Positions 46,285 to 55,736 of a stretch of 64,000 nt of DNA are shown piece by piece. Origin of the DNA: Pyrinomonadaceae bacterium (GTDB lineage: Bacteria > Acidobacteriota > Blastocatellia > Pyrinomonadales > Pyrinomonadaceae); NCBI GenBank assembly GCA_014380365.1, contig JACMJZ010000003.1:1-64000 (forward strand), in the 5' to 3' direction. Position 1 is the first letter of the stretch; each line of letters opens with the position of its first letter. The notes beneath the pieces are model-generated. The model was not told where the DNA came from, searched no databases, and saw nothing but the letters and a program-made list of their open reading frames with translations. The position numbers and the translations under genes are program-made.

Positions 46285-46971
46285 CTAATCGCCGGCCTGT
46301 TTTCCTCTCGCCGCCGGACGTCCAACTTTAACACGCGCCGGGCGCAACAGCCGTTCGCCCATCCGGTAGCCGGGCGCATACTGACCTACGACCTTGCCCT
46401 CATCCTCCGGCGCCACTTCCACAGTCTCAACTGCTTCGTGCAACTCGGGATCGAATTGTTCGGCGACTGCATTGATTGGCTCGACACCAGCGGCGGCCAA
46501 AGCCTTTTCGAAACTCGCCGCTGTTTGACGAATGCCTTCGGCGAGAACTTCCGGCGAACTTCCGTTCTCAGCAGCTTCGGTCGCGCGCTGCAGATTATCG
46601 AGCACCGGCAACAAAGCAGCGATGAAGGCAGCCGTCTCGCGCCTGGCCCGCTCGTCCGCCGCCTTATTCAGGCGTTGGCGCGTTTCATCAGTTTCCCTTT
46701 GCAACTGCGCGCGCAACTGCTCGAAACGTGAATTTACTTCCAGAGTTTTTTGCTCCGCTGCCCGCACGCGTGCCTCGAGCTCTTCAACGTAGCTGGGCTT
46801 CAGGTTGGGAGTCTCAACATTACCCGGAGTGTCGTCGGTCTCGCGCTTCGCATCGCCGTCATCCACGTGAATGCGCCGCCGATCCGTTACGCGGATCTCG
46901 TCGCCGCGGTCATCACGCGGAACGTCATCAAAAGGGCCTCGCCGGCCTCGTCCAAACAAATCTCTAGCCAT
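46285..46971 (-). CDS. grpE: Nucleotide exchange factor GrpE
   Basis: The 228-residue protein is the nucleotide exchange factor for DnaK. The long coiled coil (about residues 60-110; VEELEARVRAAEQKTLEVNS), the four-helix segment LLPVLDNLQRA and the beta-domain with PELHEAV and GYRMGERLLRPARVKV are characteristic. The N-terminal ~55 residues are charged and disordered, a common variable extension. No dnaK or dnaJ gene is near, so the partner lies elsewhere. The stop is 10 bases from a family-B repeat. Confidence 0.95.
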   Translation of the reverse strand: MARDLFGRGRRGPFDDVPRDDRGDEIRVTDRRRIHVDDGDAKRETDDTPGNVETPNLKPSYVEELEARVRAAEQKTLEVNSRFEQLRAQLQRETDETRQRLNKAADERARRETAAFIAALLPVLDNLQRATEAAENGSSPEVLAEGIRQTAASFEKALAAAGVEPINAVAEQFDPELHEAVETVEVAPEDEGKVVGQYAPGYRMGERLLRPARVKVGRPAARGKQAGD

Positions 46972-46984
46972 CTATTCCTTCCGT

Positions 46985-47085
46985 CTTTCTTTGCGAACCT
47001 TTGCGTCTTACTTTGCGTGCTTTGCGGTTGAGATTGGTTGGTTACCGCAAAGCACGCAAAGAACCCGCAAAGAAACGCAAAGGAA
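46985..47085. repeat. CTTTGCG-type inverted repeat, family E
   Basis: Multiple CTTTGCG units (CTTTGCGAACCTTTGCGTC, then CTTTGCGTGCTTTGCGG) on one side pair with CCGCAAAGCACGCAAAG and CGCAAAGAAACGCAAAG on the other, forming a hairpin of about 40-base arms in the gap between hsp20 and grpE. Confidence 0.75.
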
Positions 47086-47099
47086 TACAAGCAACACAG

Positions 47100-47579
47100 C
47101 TACGACACCTTGATCTCAATTCGTTGGGCTTTGCGTTCCGGCTGCCGGGGAAGGCGAATCTTTAAGACGCCGTCCTTATACTCGGCCCTGATATCCTTTT
47201 GATCGACAGAGGCAGGCACGCTAAACGTCCTCAGGAAGTTTCCTTTGGGACACTCACCCAGTTGTTGCGGCAAATCGTTACCGTCCCGCTTTCCTTTCAC
47301 CGTCAGCCGATCGTCGTCGATGCTGATATCCAAAGTCGAGCGATCAATGCCCGGAAGATCAACTGCCACGATGTACTCCCCATTGTCCTCATACACGTCT
47401 GCCGCCGGGTACCAATCGGCAGTTTCTACACCTTCAACGTCAGCTGGCGAATCGGTGGCCGCCGGTCCCGCAGCCCTGCCCGGGTGCTCGCTGGCTCGTC
47501 GTTGCGAGGCGTCTTCGAATAATCGATTCATGCGGTCCTGCAAAAACATCAAGTCGTCCAAAGGATTCCACTGCGCCAT
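47100..47579 (-). CDS. Small heat-shock protein, Hsp20 family
   Basis: The 159-residue protein has a short N-terminal arm (MAQWNPLDDLMFLQDRMNRLF), an alpha-crystallin domain (about residues 50-145; WYPAADVYEDNGEYIVAVDL, ERSxLDISIDDDRLTVKGKR-like) and a C-terminal basic extension (RQPERKAQRIEI). It should bind unfolding proteins without ATP and pass them to ClpB/DnaK. The ATG at 47579 has GAGGT upstream; the frame further upstream lies in a repeat. It is one of two Hsp20 genes flanking clpB, and its N-terminal sequence differs from the other. Confidence 0.93.
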   Translation of the reverse strand: MAQWNPLDDLMFLQDRMNRLFEDASQRRASEHPGRAAGPAATDSPADVEGVETADWYPAADVYEDNGEYIVAVDLPGIDRSTLDISIDDDRLTVKGKRDGNDLPQQLGECPKGNFLRTFSVPASVDQKDIRAEYKDGVLKIRLPRQPERKAQRIEIKVS

Positions 47580-47596
47580 CAAATTACCTCGACTGA

Positions 47597-47703
47597 GTAG
47601 GACAGACATTCTTGTCTGTCTCTGATTTCTCGGTCAAAACAGACAGGCCTGACCACCCCAGCGGGGCTGCCCCGCTGGGGACCCCGGGGAATGCCTGTCC
47701 TAC
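47597..47703. repeat. Composite palindromic element, family A copy 2
   Basis: Outer arms GTAGGACAGACATTCTTGTC (47597-47616) and GGGAATGCCTGTCCTAC (47687-47703) repeat those at 1946-2107. A different palindrome, CCCCAGCGGGGCTGCCCCGC-TGGGG (47656-47680), has replaced the inner unit of copy 1. It ends 2 bases before the clpB stop codon. Confidence 0.8.
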
Positions 47704-47705
47704 CA

Positions 47706-50300
47706 CTACACCGCAGCCGCTGCGACTTCATTCTTGAAGTCCAACTTGTCCCCAGTTGCTGTCACACTCACCGTCTGACCCGGCAGAATCTCTCCGCGCA
47801 AAAGTTTTACCGCCAGCGGGTTCTGTATCAGCGTCTGAATCGCGCGCTTCAGCGGACGTGCGCCATACGTCGGATCATAACCTTCACGCGCCAGCAGATC
47901 TCTCGCCGCGTCGTCCAGAACCAAATGAATATTTCTTTCCGCCAGCATCTTTCGCAGTTTCTCGAGCTGCACATCGATGATCTTTGCGATTTGCTCGCGC
48001 GACAGCTGATGGAAAATAACGATGTCGTCCACGCGATTCAGAAATTCGGGTTTGAAGTGTGCCTGGAGTTCCTGCAAAACAGTTTCGCGTACCTGGCTCT
48101 CATCACCCTCAGCTTCCTGAATCTCGCGCGAGCCAAGGTTCGACGTCATGATCAGCACGGTGTTTTTGAAGTCAACCGTACGACCTTTGGCGTCGGTAAG
48201 ACGACCGTCGTCGAGAATTTGCAAGAGCACGTTGAAAACGTCGGGATGCGCTTTTTCGATCTCGTCGAAAAGCACCACTGCATACGGTCGGCGGCGAATT
48301 GCTTCGGTTAACTGACCGCCCTCTTCGTAACCAACATAGCCTGGAGGCGCTCCAATCATCCGCGCTACGGCGTGCTTTTCCATATACTCGGACATGTCCA
48401 GGCGAATCATTGCGTGCTCGTCGTCAAAAAGAAACTCCGCAAGCGAACGGGCTGTTTCCGTCTTGCCCACGCCGGTGGGGCCAAGAAAGATGAACGAACC
48501 AACCGGACGATTTGGATCCTGGAGTCCGGCGCGGGCGCGGCGAACTGCGTTAGCTACAGCCGCCAAAGCTTCCTCTTGACCCACAACTCGTTTGCCGAGC
48601 CCGGCCTCCATCGTCACCAGTTTCTGCATCTCGCCTTCAAGCATTTTGGAGACCGGAATGCCCGTCCATTTGGCAACGACCTGGGCAATGTCCTCTTCGT
48701 CCACCTCTTCCTTGAGCATCACGCCGTCTTTTTGAAATTCAGCCAGCTTCGCCTGCTCGTCAGCAAACTTCCTCTCCAACTCAGGAATTTGCCCATATTG
48801 AATCTCCGAAGCTCGCGCCAGGTCGCCGGCATTGCGAACCTGATCCAATTGCAGTTTGAGTTGCTCCAGTTCGGCTTTGGCTTTGCGCATGCGCTCGATG
48901 GCCTCTTTCTCCGACTGCCATTTGGCTTTCATGCCCGACGAGGTTTCCCGGAGATCGGCAATCCGTTTCTCAATCTCCTGCAAGCGCGCTTTTGAGATCG
49001 CGTCTTCCTCGCGCTGCAAAGCTTGCCGCTCAATCTCCAGCTGGACGATTTCACGTTCCAACTCATCGATCTCCTGCGGCAGCGAATCAATCTCAATCCT
49101 AAGCCGCGAAGCCGCCTCATCAATTAGATCGATTGCCTTGTCGGGGAGGAACCTGTCAGTGATGTACCGGTGGGAAAGTGTAGCGGCAGCAACGATCGCG
49201 GAGTCTTTTATCCGAACTCCGTGATGAACTTCATAGCGTTCCTTCAGTCCGCGCAAAATCGCAATCGTATCCTCGACGGTTGGTTCGCCCACATATATCT
49301 GCTGAAACCGTCGCTCGAGCGCCGCGTCCTTCTCGATATATTTTTTGTATTCGTTGAGCGTGGTTGCCCCGACGCAACGCAACTCGCCCCGGGCCAGTGC
49401 GGGCTTCAACATGTTGGAAGCATCGATCGCGCCTTCGGCCGCGCCGGCGCCGACAAGCGTGTGCAGCTCATCGATGAATAGAATAATCTGACCTTGCGCG
49501 TTTTCTATCTCTTTTAGAACTGCCTTCAGTCGATCTTCAAATTCGCCACGATACTTAGCGCCGGCCAGCATAGCGCCGAGATCAAGGCCCACCAGCCGTT
49601 TGTTCCTCAACGTCTCAGGAATGTCGCCGGAAACAATCCTCTGCGCGAGACCTTCGACAATCGCGGTCTTGCCGACGCCGGGTTCACCAATCAGTACCGG
49701 GTTGTTTTTCGTGCGCCGCGACAACACCTGAATGGTCCTGCGTATTTCCTCATCGCGGCCAATCACCGGATCCAGTTTGCCTTTGCGAGCCTGTTCCGTC
49801 AGGTCACGCGCATATTTCGAGAGTGCCTGGTAGTTCTCCTCAGCATTCTGATCGGTGATACGCGATCCACCACGCATCTCCTCGACTACCTTAAAGAGAT
49901 CGTCGCGCTTAATACCGTGCTGCCGGAGAATTTTTCCAGCCTCGCCATCCTTCTCGTCTACCAGCGCCAGCAGGAGATGCTCGGTCGAGCTAAACTCGTC
50001 CTGCATCTTGTCGGCCTGCTTTTGCGCGGCCCTAAATATCTGGGTGATGCGCGGACTCTCGTACAGCTGCCCGCCCTCGACCCGCGGAAAACGAGCGATG
50101 GCCGCTTGCACATCATTCAGCACGACAGGGACATTCGCTGCGAGCTTTCCCAATATCGGGCGCACGATGCCTTCGGGCTGCTCAAGCATGGCAGCCAGCA
50201 AATGTTCCGGTTCCACTTGCTGATTTTGATTGCGCTCGGCGAGCTCACGGGCCGCTTGAATCGCTTCCTGAGCTCGCAGTGTAAATTTATCTAAACGCAT
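47706..50300 (-). CDS. clpB: ATP-dependent disaggregase ClpB
   Basis: The 864-residue protein is a full-length ClpB. It has an N-domain, NBD1 (Walker A GEPGVGKT, Walker [11 protein letters not shown]), the long coiled-coil middle domain (about residues 400-530; [19 protein letters not shown] to [10 protein letters not shown]) and NBD2 (Walker A GPTGVGKT, Walker B VLFDEIEK). The middle domain distinguishes it from the clpA-like gene nearby and couples it to DnaK. It untangles aggregated proteins with DnaK/GrpE and small heat-shock proteins, which fits its two hsp20 neighbours. A CTTGAGA element occurs in the 113-base gap before its start. Confidence 0.97.
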   Translation of the reverse strand: MRLDKFTLRAQEAIQAARELAERNQNQQVEPEHLLAAMLEQPEGIVRPILGKLAANVPVVLNDVQAAIARFPRVEGGQLYESPRITQIFRAAQKQADKMQDEFSSTEHLLLALVDEKDGEAGKILRQHGIKRDDLFKVVEEMRGGSRITDQNAEENYQALSKYARDLTEQARKGKLDPVIGRDEEIRRTIQVLSRRTKNNPVLIGEPGVGKTAIVEGLAQRIVSGDIPETLRNKRLVGLDLGAMLAGAKYRGEFEDRLKAVLKEIENAQGQIILFIDELHTLVGAGAAEGAIDASNMLKPALARGELRCVGATTLNEYKKYIEKDAALERRFQQIYVGEPTVEDTIAILRGLKERYEVHHGVRIKDSAIVAAATLSHRYITDRFLPDKAIDLIDEAASRLRIEIDSLPQEIDELEREIVQLEIERQALQREEDAISKARLQEIEKRIADLRETSSGMKAKWQSEKEAIERMRKAKAELEQLKLQLDQVRNAGDLARASEIQYGQIPELERKFADEQAKLAEFQKDGVMLKEEVDEEDIAQVVAKWTGIPVSKMLEGEMQKLVTMEAGLGKRVVGQEEALAAVANAVRRARAGLQDPNRPVGSFIFLGPTGVGKTETARSLAEFLFDDEHAMIRLDMSEYMEKHAVARMIGAPPGYVGYEEGGQLTEAIRRRPYAVVLFDEIEKAHPDVFNVLLQILDDGRLTDAKGRTVDFKNTVLIMTSNLGSREIQEAEGDESQVRETVLQELQAHFKPEFLNRVDDIVIFHQLSREQIAKIIDVQLEKLRKMLAERNIHLVLDDAARDLLAREGYDPTYGARPLKRAIQTLIQNPLAVKLLRGEILPGQTVSVTATGDKLDFKNEVAAAAV

Positions 50301-50413
50301 CGTGGTTCACTGAGCTTAACTGAATCTCAAGCGGGGCGCTCGGAAGCAACCTCGCTCCCAAGCAACCCCGCTCGCGTTACGCCTTCGCCTTAACTGCCCG
50401 TGGCAGTGGCGTC

Positions 50414-50944
50414 TTAGCTACCGCCTGTTGCTGTCCTGGACTTTTCAGTCGTTACATTTTCAGGTTTCGCTTCAATGGTCTTCGCCGAACTGGCGGTTCC
50501 CTCACCGCTAATCTGTATGCGCCGCGCCTTCGTCTCTTCACGTTTGGGCAGTGTCACGCGCAAGACGCCATTTCGATATTCCGCTGTGGCGCCGTCAGCG
50601 GAGACGGTCTGGGGCAACATTAAGGAACGCGTAAACGAACCGTAAGAGCGCTCGACCCGATGATAATTATCGGTTTCGTCCTTCTTCTCAAATTGGCGTT
50701 CTCCGCGCAGCGTAATCACGTTATTTTCCACAGAGAGCTCGAAGTCGTCACGGTTCATTCCCGGCAACTCGGCTTCCAGCACGATCTGCTCTTTGTTCTC
50801 ATAAATGTCCACGCTTGGATTCCAGGCGCCCCGGCCAATACCTTCTTCGCCGAAGCCTCGGGTCAGGTTAGTTGAAAAGAGTCGATTCACCTCTTCCTGC
50901 AACGTGCGCAAATCGCGAAAAGGGTCGTATCGAACTATCGGCAT
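50414..50944 (-). CDS. Small heat-shock protein, Hsp20 family
   Basis: The 176-residue protein starts MPIVRYDPFRDLRTLQEEVN, has an alpha-crystallin domain (about 42-135; WNPSVDIYENKEQIVLEAEL, GMNRDDFELSVENNVITLRG) and a Ser/Thr-rich tail. The second ATG of an ATG-AAA-ATG pair is chosen as start: GGAGGAG (50951-50957) is 7 bases from 50944 but almost touches the ATG at 50950. It is the promoter-proximal gene of the chaperone cluster, with clpB 113 bases downstream. The tail GEGTASSAKTIEAKPENVTT is longer than in the second Hsp20. Confidence 0.93.
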   Translation of the reverse strand: MPIVRYDPFRDLRTLQEEVNRLFSTNLTRGFGEEGIGRGAWNPSVDIYENKEQIVLEAELPGMNRDDFELSVENNVITLRGERQFEKKDETDNYHRVERSYGSFTRSLMLPQTVSADGATAEYRNGVLRVTLPKREETKARRIQISGEGTASSAKTIEAKPENVTTEKSRTATGGS

Positions 50945-51018
50945 TTTCATTCTCCTCCTTATTTCACTTAACACTCACTCCGGGAAATCAAGACCGGCCG
51001 TTTAGTGAGCGTGTCGGA

Positions 51019-51048
51019 ATAATAATATTTGAGTGTGAGACTGTCAAG
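51019..51048 (-). promoter_or_regulatory. Heat-shock cluster promoter with HAIR-like operator
   Basis: Minus strand TTGACA (51047-51042), a 17-base spacer and TATTAT (51024-51019) form a strong sigma-70 promoter, about 75 bases upstream of hsp20. The -35 and part of the spacer are covered by CTTGACA-N7-ACTCAAA (51048-51028). Compared with the HAIR operator of HspR (CTTGAGT-N7-ACTCAAG), 11 of 14 specified bases match. HspR control is inference. Confidence 0.55.
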
Positions 51049-51128
51049 TTCTCAGCGGAATGTAAAAAAGCTAAAGAAATGCTGGGGTTCGACGGGATGG
51101 CAGTATTGAGTGTCGCGGCTTCGGAGGC

Positions 51129-52577
51129 TTACTTCATTCCAAAAAATCGCTTGATTGAGGAGAGGATCCCAGCCGACTCGTCCTGGTTGGAACCGGGAAG
51201 GTCGTCGGTTGCGGCTAATGCTTGCCGGCGCTCGGCGATGATGTGACTCAACGACTCCACGAGGTCCGGGTTGTTGTCGAAAACGCGCTTCATAGCGGCG
51301 TGTCCGATCTCCAGTACTTCAGTCTCCTCCACGGCAACTATGCTGGCGGTCCTCGGTTCGCCCGTGAAGAGGGCCATCTCGCCGAAGAAGGCGCCGTCGC
51401 TTAAGGTCGCAACCGTGCGCGCACGACCGTTTTCGTTGACCTGGACACTAACCCGACCGTTGTGCACCACGAACATGGACGAACCCGGATCGCCGGCGCG
51501 AATAACCGACTCTCCGGGAGCGAACACGTGACTGGTCGCGGCCTGAGCGAGCATTGCCGTTTCTTCAGAAGACAGCGGCGCAAAGATATCCACGGCCGAC
51601 AAGCGCTCCACGATTGCACTCTCCTCGCCTTCTCGCATTGCCGACGTGGCCCTTCGTTCGATTAGCAGAGTTCGAGTGGGGTAGGCGAAGTTGAGTTTGG
51701 CCCTGCGGAACGCATACCAAATTCGTTGCCGCACAAGGGCGTCCGTGTCGTTGTATTTCGCGTAGTCGGTTAGCCAGTATTTCACTTCATAGTCGACGCC
51801 GTTCTCACCAAGGTTTCTGATGCGCACGATGGGGGTTATCTTCTGCGACACGTTGTCAGCCTCGCGAACCGCTTCACGAACTACGTGGATTGTCTTGGCG
51901 GGTGAATCCGAATAGAGCGTATTAAAGAAAACTAGCCGGGCATTCAGATTCTCTCGCGGACAAACTTCAATTGGTTCTTTCGCGGCCGTGCTGTTGCTGA
52001 TCAGCACGACATGGTTCTGAAAAGTCCGAATCTTCACCGCCCGCCAGGTAATCTCTTCGACTACGCCCGTATGCATCTGCACTCCGACTGTGATCACATC
52101 GCCAACCTGAAAAGGTCGATCGGCTTGCAGCGAGATGCCGGCAAAAAAGTTGCCCAATGTGTCCTGTAGCGCAAGACCCAGGATGACGCCGAAGATCGCG
52201 GAGGTGGTGAAAAGCGCGCCGAGGTTTACCTCAGGGAACCTGACACTGAAGATAAGGAAGAACAAGGCCGTGAACGCGATGATCGAAAAGATGTTTCGCA
52301 CCAGCGTAGGCGCTTCAAACCCGCGCCGAAATCGAAACACGAGACCAAAAATAAGAGCGTTAAATGCGCGTACGACGAGATAGGCAAGTATTCCGAGTAG
52401 GACTAACTGCAGGACATGGACAATTGTTTTTGCCTGGGATGCTGACACGTCCATTCGGAGGGTTAGCAAATCCCTCAGTTGGACATCAAACTTGAAAATC
52501 GGGTAGAGCGCTAGCCCCACAATTGCGGTAGCTATGAAGAAGAGAGCGAATCTATTTTTAGGACGGGGTCGATTCAC
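51129..52577 (-). CDS. MscS-type mechanosensitive channel with cyclic-nucleotide-binding domain
   Basis: The 482-residue protein has about four transmembrane segments (FFIATAIVGLALYPIF, LVLLGILAYLVVRAF, IIAFTALFFLIFSV, AIFGVILGLALQDTLGNFFAG), the last being the pore-lining TM3-like helix. The MscS beta-domain follows (GDVITVGVQMHTGVVEEITW), and after it a C-terminal cNMP-binding domain (about 335-450) with the phosphate-binding cassette FFGEMALFTGEPRTASIVA. The fusion suggests gating or tuning by cyclic nucleotide or a related ligand. No adjacent cyclase is present. It is in the same direction as the heat-shock cluster but separated by the cluster promoter. Confidence 0.9.
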   Translation of the reverse strand: MNRPRPKNRFALFFIATAIVGLALYPIFKFDVQLRDLLTLRMDVSASQAKTIVHVLQLVLLGILAYLVVRAFNALIFGLVFRFRRGFEAPTLVRNIFSIIAFTALFFLIFSVRFPEVNLGALFTTSAIFGVILGLALQDTLGNFFAGISLQADRPFQVGDVITVGVQMHTGVVEEITWRAVKIRTFQNHVVLISNSTAAKEPIEVCPRENLNARLVFFNTLYSDSPAKTIHVVREAVREADNVSQKITPIVRIRNLGENGVDYEVKYWLTDYAKYNDTDALVRQRIWYAFRRAKLNFAYPTRTLLIERRATSAMREGEESAIVERLSAVDIFAPLSSEETAMLAQAATSHVFAPGESVIRAGDPGSSMFVVHNGRVSVQVNENGRARTVATLSDGAFFGEMALFTGEPRTASIVAVEETEVLEIGHAAMKRVFDNNPDLVESLSHIIAERRQALAATDDLPGSNQDESAGILSSIKRFFGMK

Positions 52578-52695
52578 GTTTGATGGTGTTGTGCTTAGCG
52601 AGAACTCAAGTTAGAAGGCCGATGACGCTATCCTTTTACCACTGATCCCGTGACTTGGCGAGATCGAATCACAAGACCGCTGGATTACTTTTACG

Positions 52696-54024
52696 CTACT
52701 TGCGCAAGAGGTTTGGGAAAAGCGTGACGAGAATGAACAGCAACGACAACGCGGTTACGATTACAGCTGTCAGCCGGGCGCCGATGTTATAGAGCGGCCC
52801 ATTCACGTGCGTGCCCATTAACTCGCGATCGTTAACCAGACGCAGGATGGCAAACAGGATTATGGGCAGGAGTAGACCATTGATGACCTGCGTCACAAGC
52901 AGCACTCTGATCAGCGGCAGGTTTGGTATGACTGCGATCGCCGCTCCGACCGCCACGAGAAAAGTAAAGACGCCGATAAAGATCGGCGCTTCCCGGAAAC
53001 TGCGGGAGACGCCCTTCTCAAAACCGAGAGCCTCGCTGATCGAATAGGCCGTCGCCAGTGGCAACACACCCGCGGCCAGCATCGACGCACCAAACAATCC
53101 AATGGCAAACAATTTCTCGGCGTAGTCTCCGGCCAGTGGTTTCAAGGCGCGCGCGGCGTCGGCGGCACTGTCGACGTGCAGCCCATATTTATGGAGCGTT
53201 GCCCCAGTGGAGACGACGATAAAGAACACCACCAAAGCTGCCAGGATCGTCCCCACCCAAACGTCGGCCCTCGTCCGGCCGTAGTCTTCAGGGGTCACGC
53301 CTTTATCGACTACCGACGACTGCACATACACCTGCATGTACGGCGAAATCGTGGTGCCAACCACGGCCACAATCATGAATAGATAGGCGGGTTCAAAACT
53401 AAAGCTGGGCGTGACCAATCCGACAGCAACCTCGCTCCAATCAGGCTTGGCAAGAAATGCTGAACCGATGTAACCAAGAAAAACGAGCGACATCAGTAGA
53501 AAAACGCGCTCCACCCGCTGATACGAACTCTTAACAACCAGCCACCAGATGGCCATCGCGGATAGGGGAACGGAGACAAATCGCGGCACTCCGAAGAGTT
53601 CCGTAGCTGCGGCAATGCCGACGAATTCAGAAACGGTAACGCCGCCATTAGCGATCAGCAACGCCAGCATTACAAACGCAGTCCAGCGCACGCCAAAGCG
53701 CTCGCGAATCAGATCGGCGAGTCCCTTGCCGGTGACTGCGCCCATGCGTGCGCACATCTCCTGAACCAGACCGAGACTAATTGTGATGGGAATTAGGATC
53801 CAGAGGAGGCGATAACCCTGTTCAGCACCAACGGACGCAAACGTCGCGATGCCGCCAGCATCATTGCCGGCGCTGGCGGCAATCATTCCGGGGCCCAGGA
53901 TGGCGAGATAGGTAACTAATCTTCGGCGAAACGCCACCGCCGGTTTCACACCGGCAGCGCCGCGCCGTAAAAACCGACGGTGTTTGGCCTTTGCGGCGTC
54001 CTTGTCCGCTTGTGTTTCGGCCAC
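52696..54024 (-). CDS. NRAMP-like divalent metal transporter
   Basis: The 442-residue integral membrane protein has about eleven transmembrane helices and an NRAMP core. TM1 reads LGPGMIAASAGNDAGG in place of the usual DPGN, and TM6 reads GTTISPYMQVYVQSS in place of the MPH motif, so this is a divergent member with altered metal ligands; transport of Mn/Fe or Mg cannot be decided. The N terminus is basic and cytosolic (KHRRFLRRGAAGVK). It lies directly downstream of a PRC-barrel/MgtE_N/CBS gene on the same strand, a pairing that suggests a regulatory partner. Confidence 0.85.
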   Translation of the reverse strand: MAETQADKDAAKAKHRRFLRRGAAGVKPAVAFRRRLVTYLAILGPGMIAASAGNDAGGIATFASVGAEQGYRLLWILIPITISLGLVQEMCARMGAVTGKGLADLIRERFGVRWTAFVMLALLIANGGVTVSEFVGIAAATELFGVPRFVSVPLSAMAIWWLVVKSSYQRVERVFLLMSLVFLGYIGSAFLAKPDWSEVAVGLVTPSFSFEPAYLFMIVAVVGTTISPYMQVYVQSSVVDKGVTPEDYGRTRADVWVGTILAALVVFFIVVSTGATLHKYGLHVDSAADAARALKPLAGDYAEKLFAIGLFGASMLAAGVLPLATAYSISEALGFEKGVSRSFREAPIFIGVFTFLVAVGAAIAVIPNLPLIRVLLVTQVINGLLLPIILFAILRLVNDRELMGTHVNGPLYNIGARLTAVIVTALSLLFILVTLFPNLLRK

Positions 54025-54078
54025 TTGGAGGTTCTCCGTCAGACATAAAGTTTGATCAACTACCTAAGAGCGAAGTAT

Positions 54079-54181
54079 TAGCCGCGGATAACGCGGATTT
54101 AGAGGAATCTGAAAAACTCCTCCTGCCGTACTTCTTATTTTGGTCCGAACCCGCGTTTATCCGCGTGAATCCGCGGCTGAG
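54079..54181. repeat. Inverted repeat, family C relative
   Basis: TAGCCGCGGATAACGCGGAT near 54079 pairs with GTTTATCCGCGTGAATCCGC-GG ending near 54176. It lies between the two metal-transport genes and just before the MgtE_N/CBS stop, resembling the serS/sppA and 60761 elements. Confidence 0.75.
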
Positions 54182-54187
54182 ATCAAG

Positions 54188-55426
54188 TTATCCAAAGAGC
54201 CGAGGCAGACGCTGCCGCCAATCCTTCGGCAGCAGAATTTCCATTGCATCATCTACGGTTATGATTCCCAGAATATCGCCTGCTTCGTCCATCACCGGCA
54301 AGGCCAGCAGATTGTATTCGGCGATCCGCTGGGCCACCTCGTCTGCCGGCTCGTCCGGGTGCGCCCTTTGAAACTCCGTGCGCATCACGTCAGCTAGCGG
54401 CACCGAAGGATCGGCCAGAATCAAACTGCGCAGCGCGATTACACCCAGAAGTTTCCACGACCCTTCACCCTCCACGACGTAGAGGTAGTAGATCATGTTT
54501 GGCGTTTCCGCCATCTCACGCAAACGCGCGAGCGCCTCGCCCACCGTCAACTCTCGCGGAAGCGTGACAAACTCGGTAGTCATCAGTCCGCCGGCCGTGT
54601 CGTCTTCGTAAGGCAGCAACTCGGCGACGTCGGCCTGTTCTTCGTCTTCCATCAAGCCGAGTAATTCTTCGGCCTTGTCCTCCGGCAAATCGCCGAGTAC
54701 GTCGGCGGCTTCATCGGGCGACATCCATTCGAGAATGTCGGCCGCGCGTTCCTGGTTCATGTCGCCGATGATTTGGGCCTGACGTTCCGAAGGCATTTCT
54801 TCGAGAGTTTCGGCCGCGGTTTCATCGTCGAGCGATTCGACAACTTCGGAACCGTGGTGATAGGAGAGCGCTTCAGCCAGCCGCGCAATCTCCACCGGAT
54901 GAAGCCGGGCCAGCTTGCCAAGCGGAGACTTCAGTCCGACCGTGGTCCCATCGGTCGCCAGGTAACCGACGTTGGACCAGTCGATAACTTCAACCGGCGT
55001 GCGCGTGCCGATAAAACCCGCCGGCGCAAGTCGTCGCCAAAGTCCCTGGACGCTCACGTCGGCCCCCGTCACGCGCCAGTCTCCGGCGACGTCGATGAGT
55101 TGCACGTCATTCACGCGCACCACACGCTTGCCGTCCACGTCGATCAACTGCTTATCGAGCACGTTGCGTGCAAGCAAGACTTCGCCTTCGCGGCGCACAA
55201 AGGGACGCAAGTTTAATTTGTCTGAATTGAGTCGCACGCCGTGTTCATTGAGTTCAGTGACCCGCCAGCGGGAAAGGAAAAACTCACGCCGTCCGAAGCG
55301 CGCCACCAGGCCCGTGACCGGCGGATGGTCCTCGCCAAGACGCACAATGACGTCCTTGACGGTGGCCACACGCTCACCTTCAAGATCGCGGATGGGGCGA
55401 CCCAACACTTGCGACAGATAAAGCAT
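54188..55426 (-). CDS. PRC-barrel, MgtE N-terminal and CBS domain protein
   Basis: The 412-residue soluble protein has a PRC-barrel-like N terminus (residues about 1-150; LYLSQVLGRPIRDLEGERVA, duplicated as LLARNVLDKQLIDVDGKRVV), an MgtE_N superhelix (about 195-290; LAEALSYHHGSEVVESLDDE, ERAADILEWMSPDEAADVLGDL) and a CBS pair (about 295-410; GGLMTTEFVTLPRELTVGEA). The transmembrane domain of true MgtE is missing, so it is a cytosolic Mg2+-sensing or regulatory module. The NRAMP-like gene 163 bases downstream is the likely partner. The start is the ATG at 55426 with AGGTGA before it. Confidence 0.87.
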   Translation of the reverse strand: MLYLSQVLGRPIRDLEGERVATVKDVIVRLGEDHPPVTGLVARFGRREFFLSRWRVTELNEHGVRLNSDKLNLRPFVRREGEVLLARNVLDKQLIDVDGKRVVRVNDVQLIDVAGDWRVTGADVSVQGLWRRLAPAGFIGTRTPVEVIDWSNVGYLATDGTTVGLKSPLGKLARLHPVEIARLAEALSYHHGSEVVESLDDETAAETLEEMPSERQAQIIGDMNQERAADILEWMSPDEAADVLGDLPEDKAEELLGLMEDEEQADVAELLPYEDDTAGGLMTTEFVTLPRELTVGEALARLREMAETPNMIYYLYVVEGEGSWKLLGVIALRSLILADPSVPLADVMRTEFQRAHPDEPADEVAQRIAEYNLLALPVMDEAGDILGIITVDDAMEILLPKDWRQRLPRLFG

Positions 55427-55517
55427 TATTGATTCACCTGCGGGCTCTAAAAACGTTCGCGAATCATAGCAGATCAACCTGTCAGTTTGCGGTTGGTTCA
55501 TGAACCGCATCCACCAT

Positions 55518-55540
55518 CGCAAACTAACAGTTTGCGTTAC
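55518..55540. repeat. Family-B palindrome
   Basis: CGCAAACTAACAGTTTGCG plus TTAC on the plus strand. It lies 9 bases past the stop codon of the small membrane protein gene, on the minus strand, with the GTAACGC side facing that stop. Confidence 0.8.
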
Positions 55541-55549
55541 TCCTTCCAA

Positions 55550-55735
55550 CTAAGGCTTCTTCCGCGAATAGACGTAGAACAACGTCCCAATAATAATCAG
55601 CACCAGGCTTTCCATGAAAATGAAGAAGCGCGGAACGAAGGTCCCATCTTCCAGGTGAGCGTCTGAATATGCGACAAAGGTTCCGAGCGCCAGCCCCGCC
55701 CCCAGCCAGATTAATTGTCTTTTCGCATCCCACAT
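55550..55735 (-). CDS. Small two-helix membrane protein
   Basis: The 61-residue protein has two transmembrane segments (LIWLGAGLALGTFVAYSDA and FFIFMESLVLIIIGTLFYVYS) separated by a short acidic loop and a positively charged C terminus (SRKKP). It has no Shine-Dalgarno, but coding character and helix positions support it as real. No function can be assigned. It is followed by a family-B repeat and then the PRC-barrel/MgtE_N/CBS gene in the same direction. Confidence 0.65.
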   Translation of the reverse strand: MWDAKRQLIWLGAGLALGTFVAYSDAHLEDGTFVPRFFIFMESLVLIIIGTLFYVYSRKKP

Positions 55736-55736
55736 A

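Noticed and set aside
50301-50413. Second HAIR operator before clpB
   Set aside because: Only one half-site (CTTGAGA) is present; the expected partner ACTCAAG is not at the right spacing.
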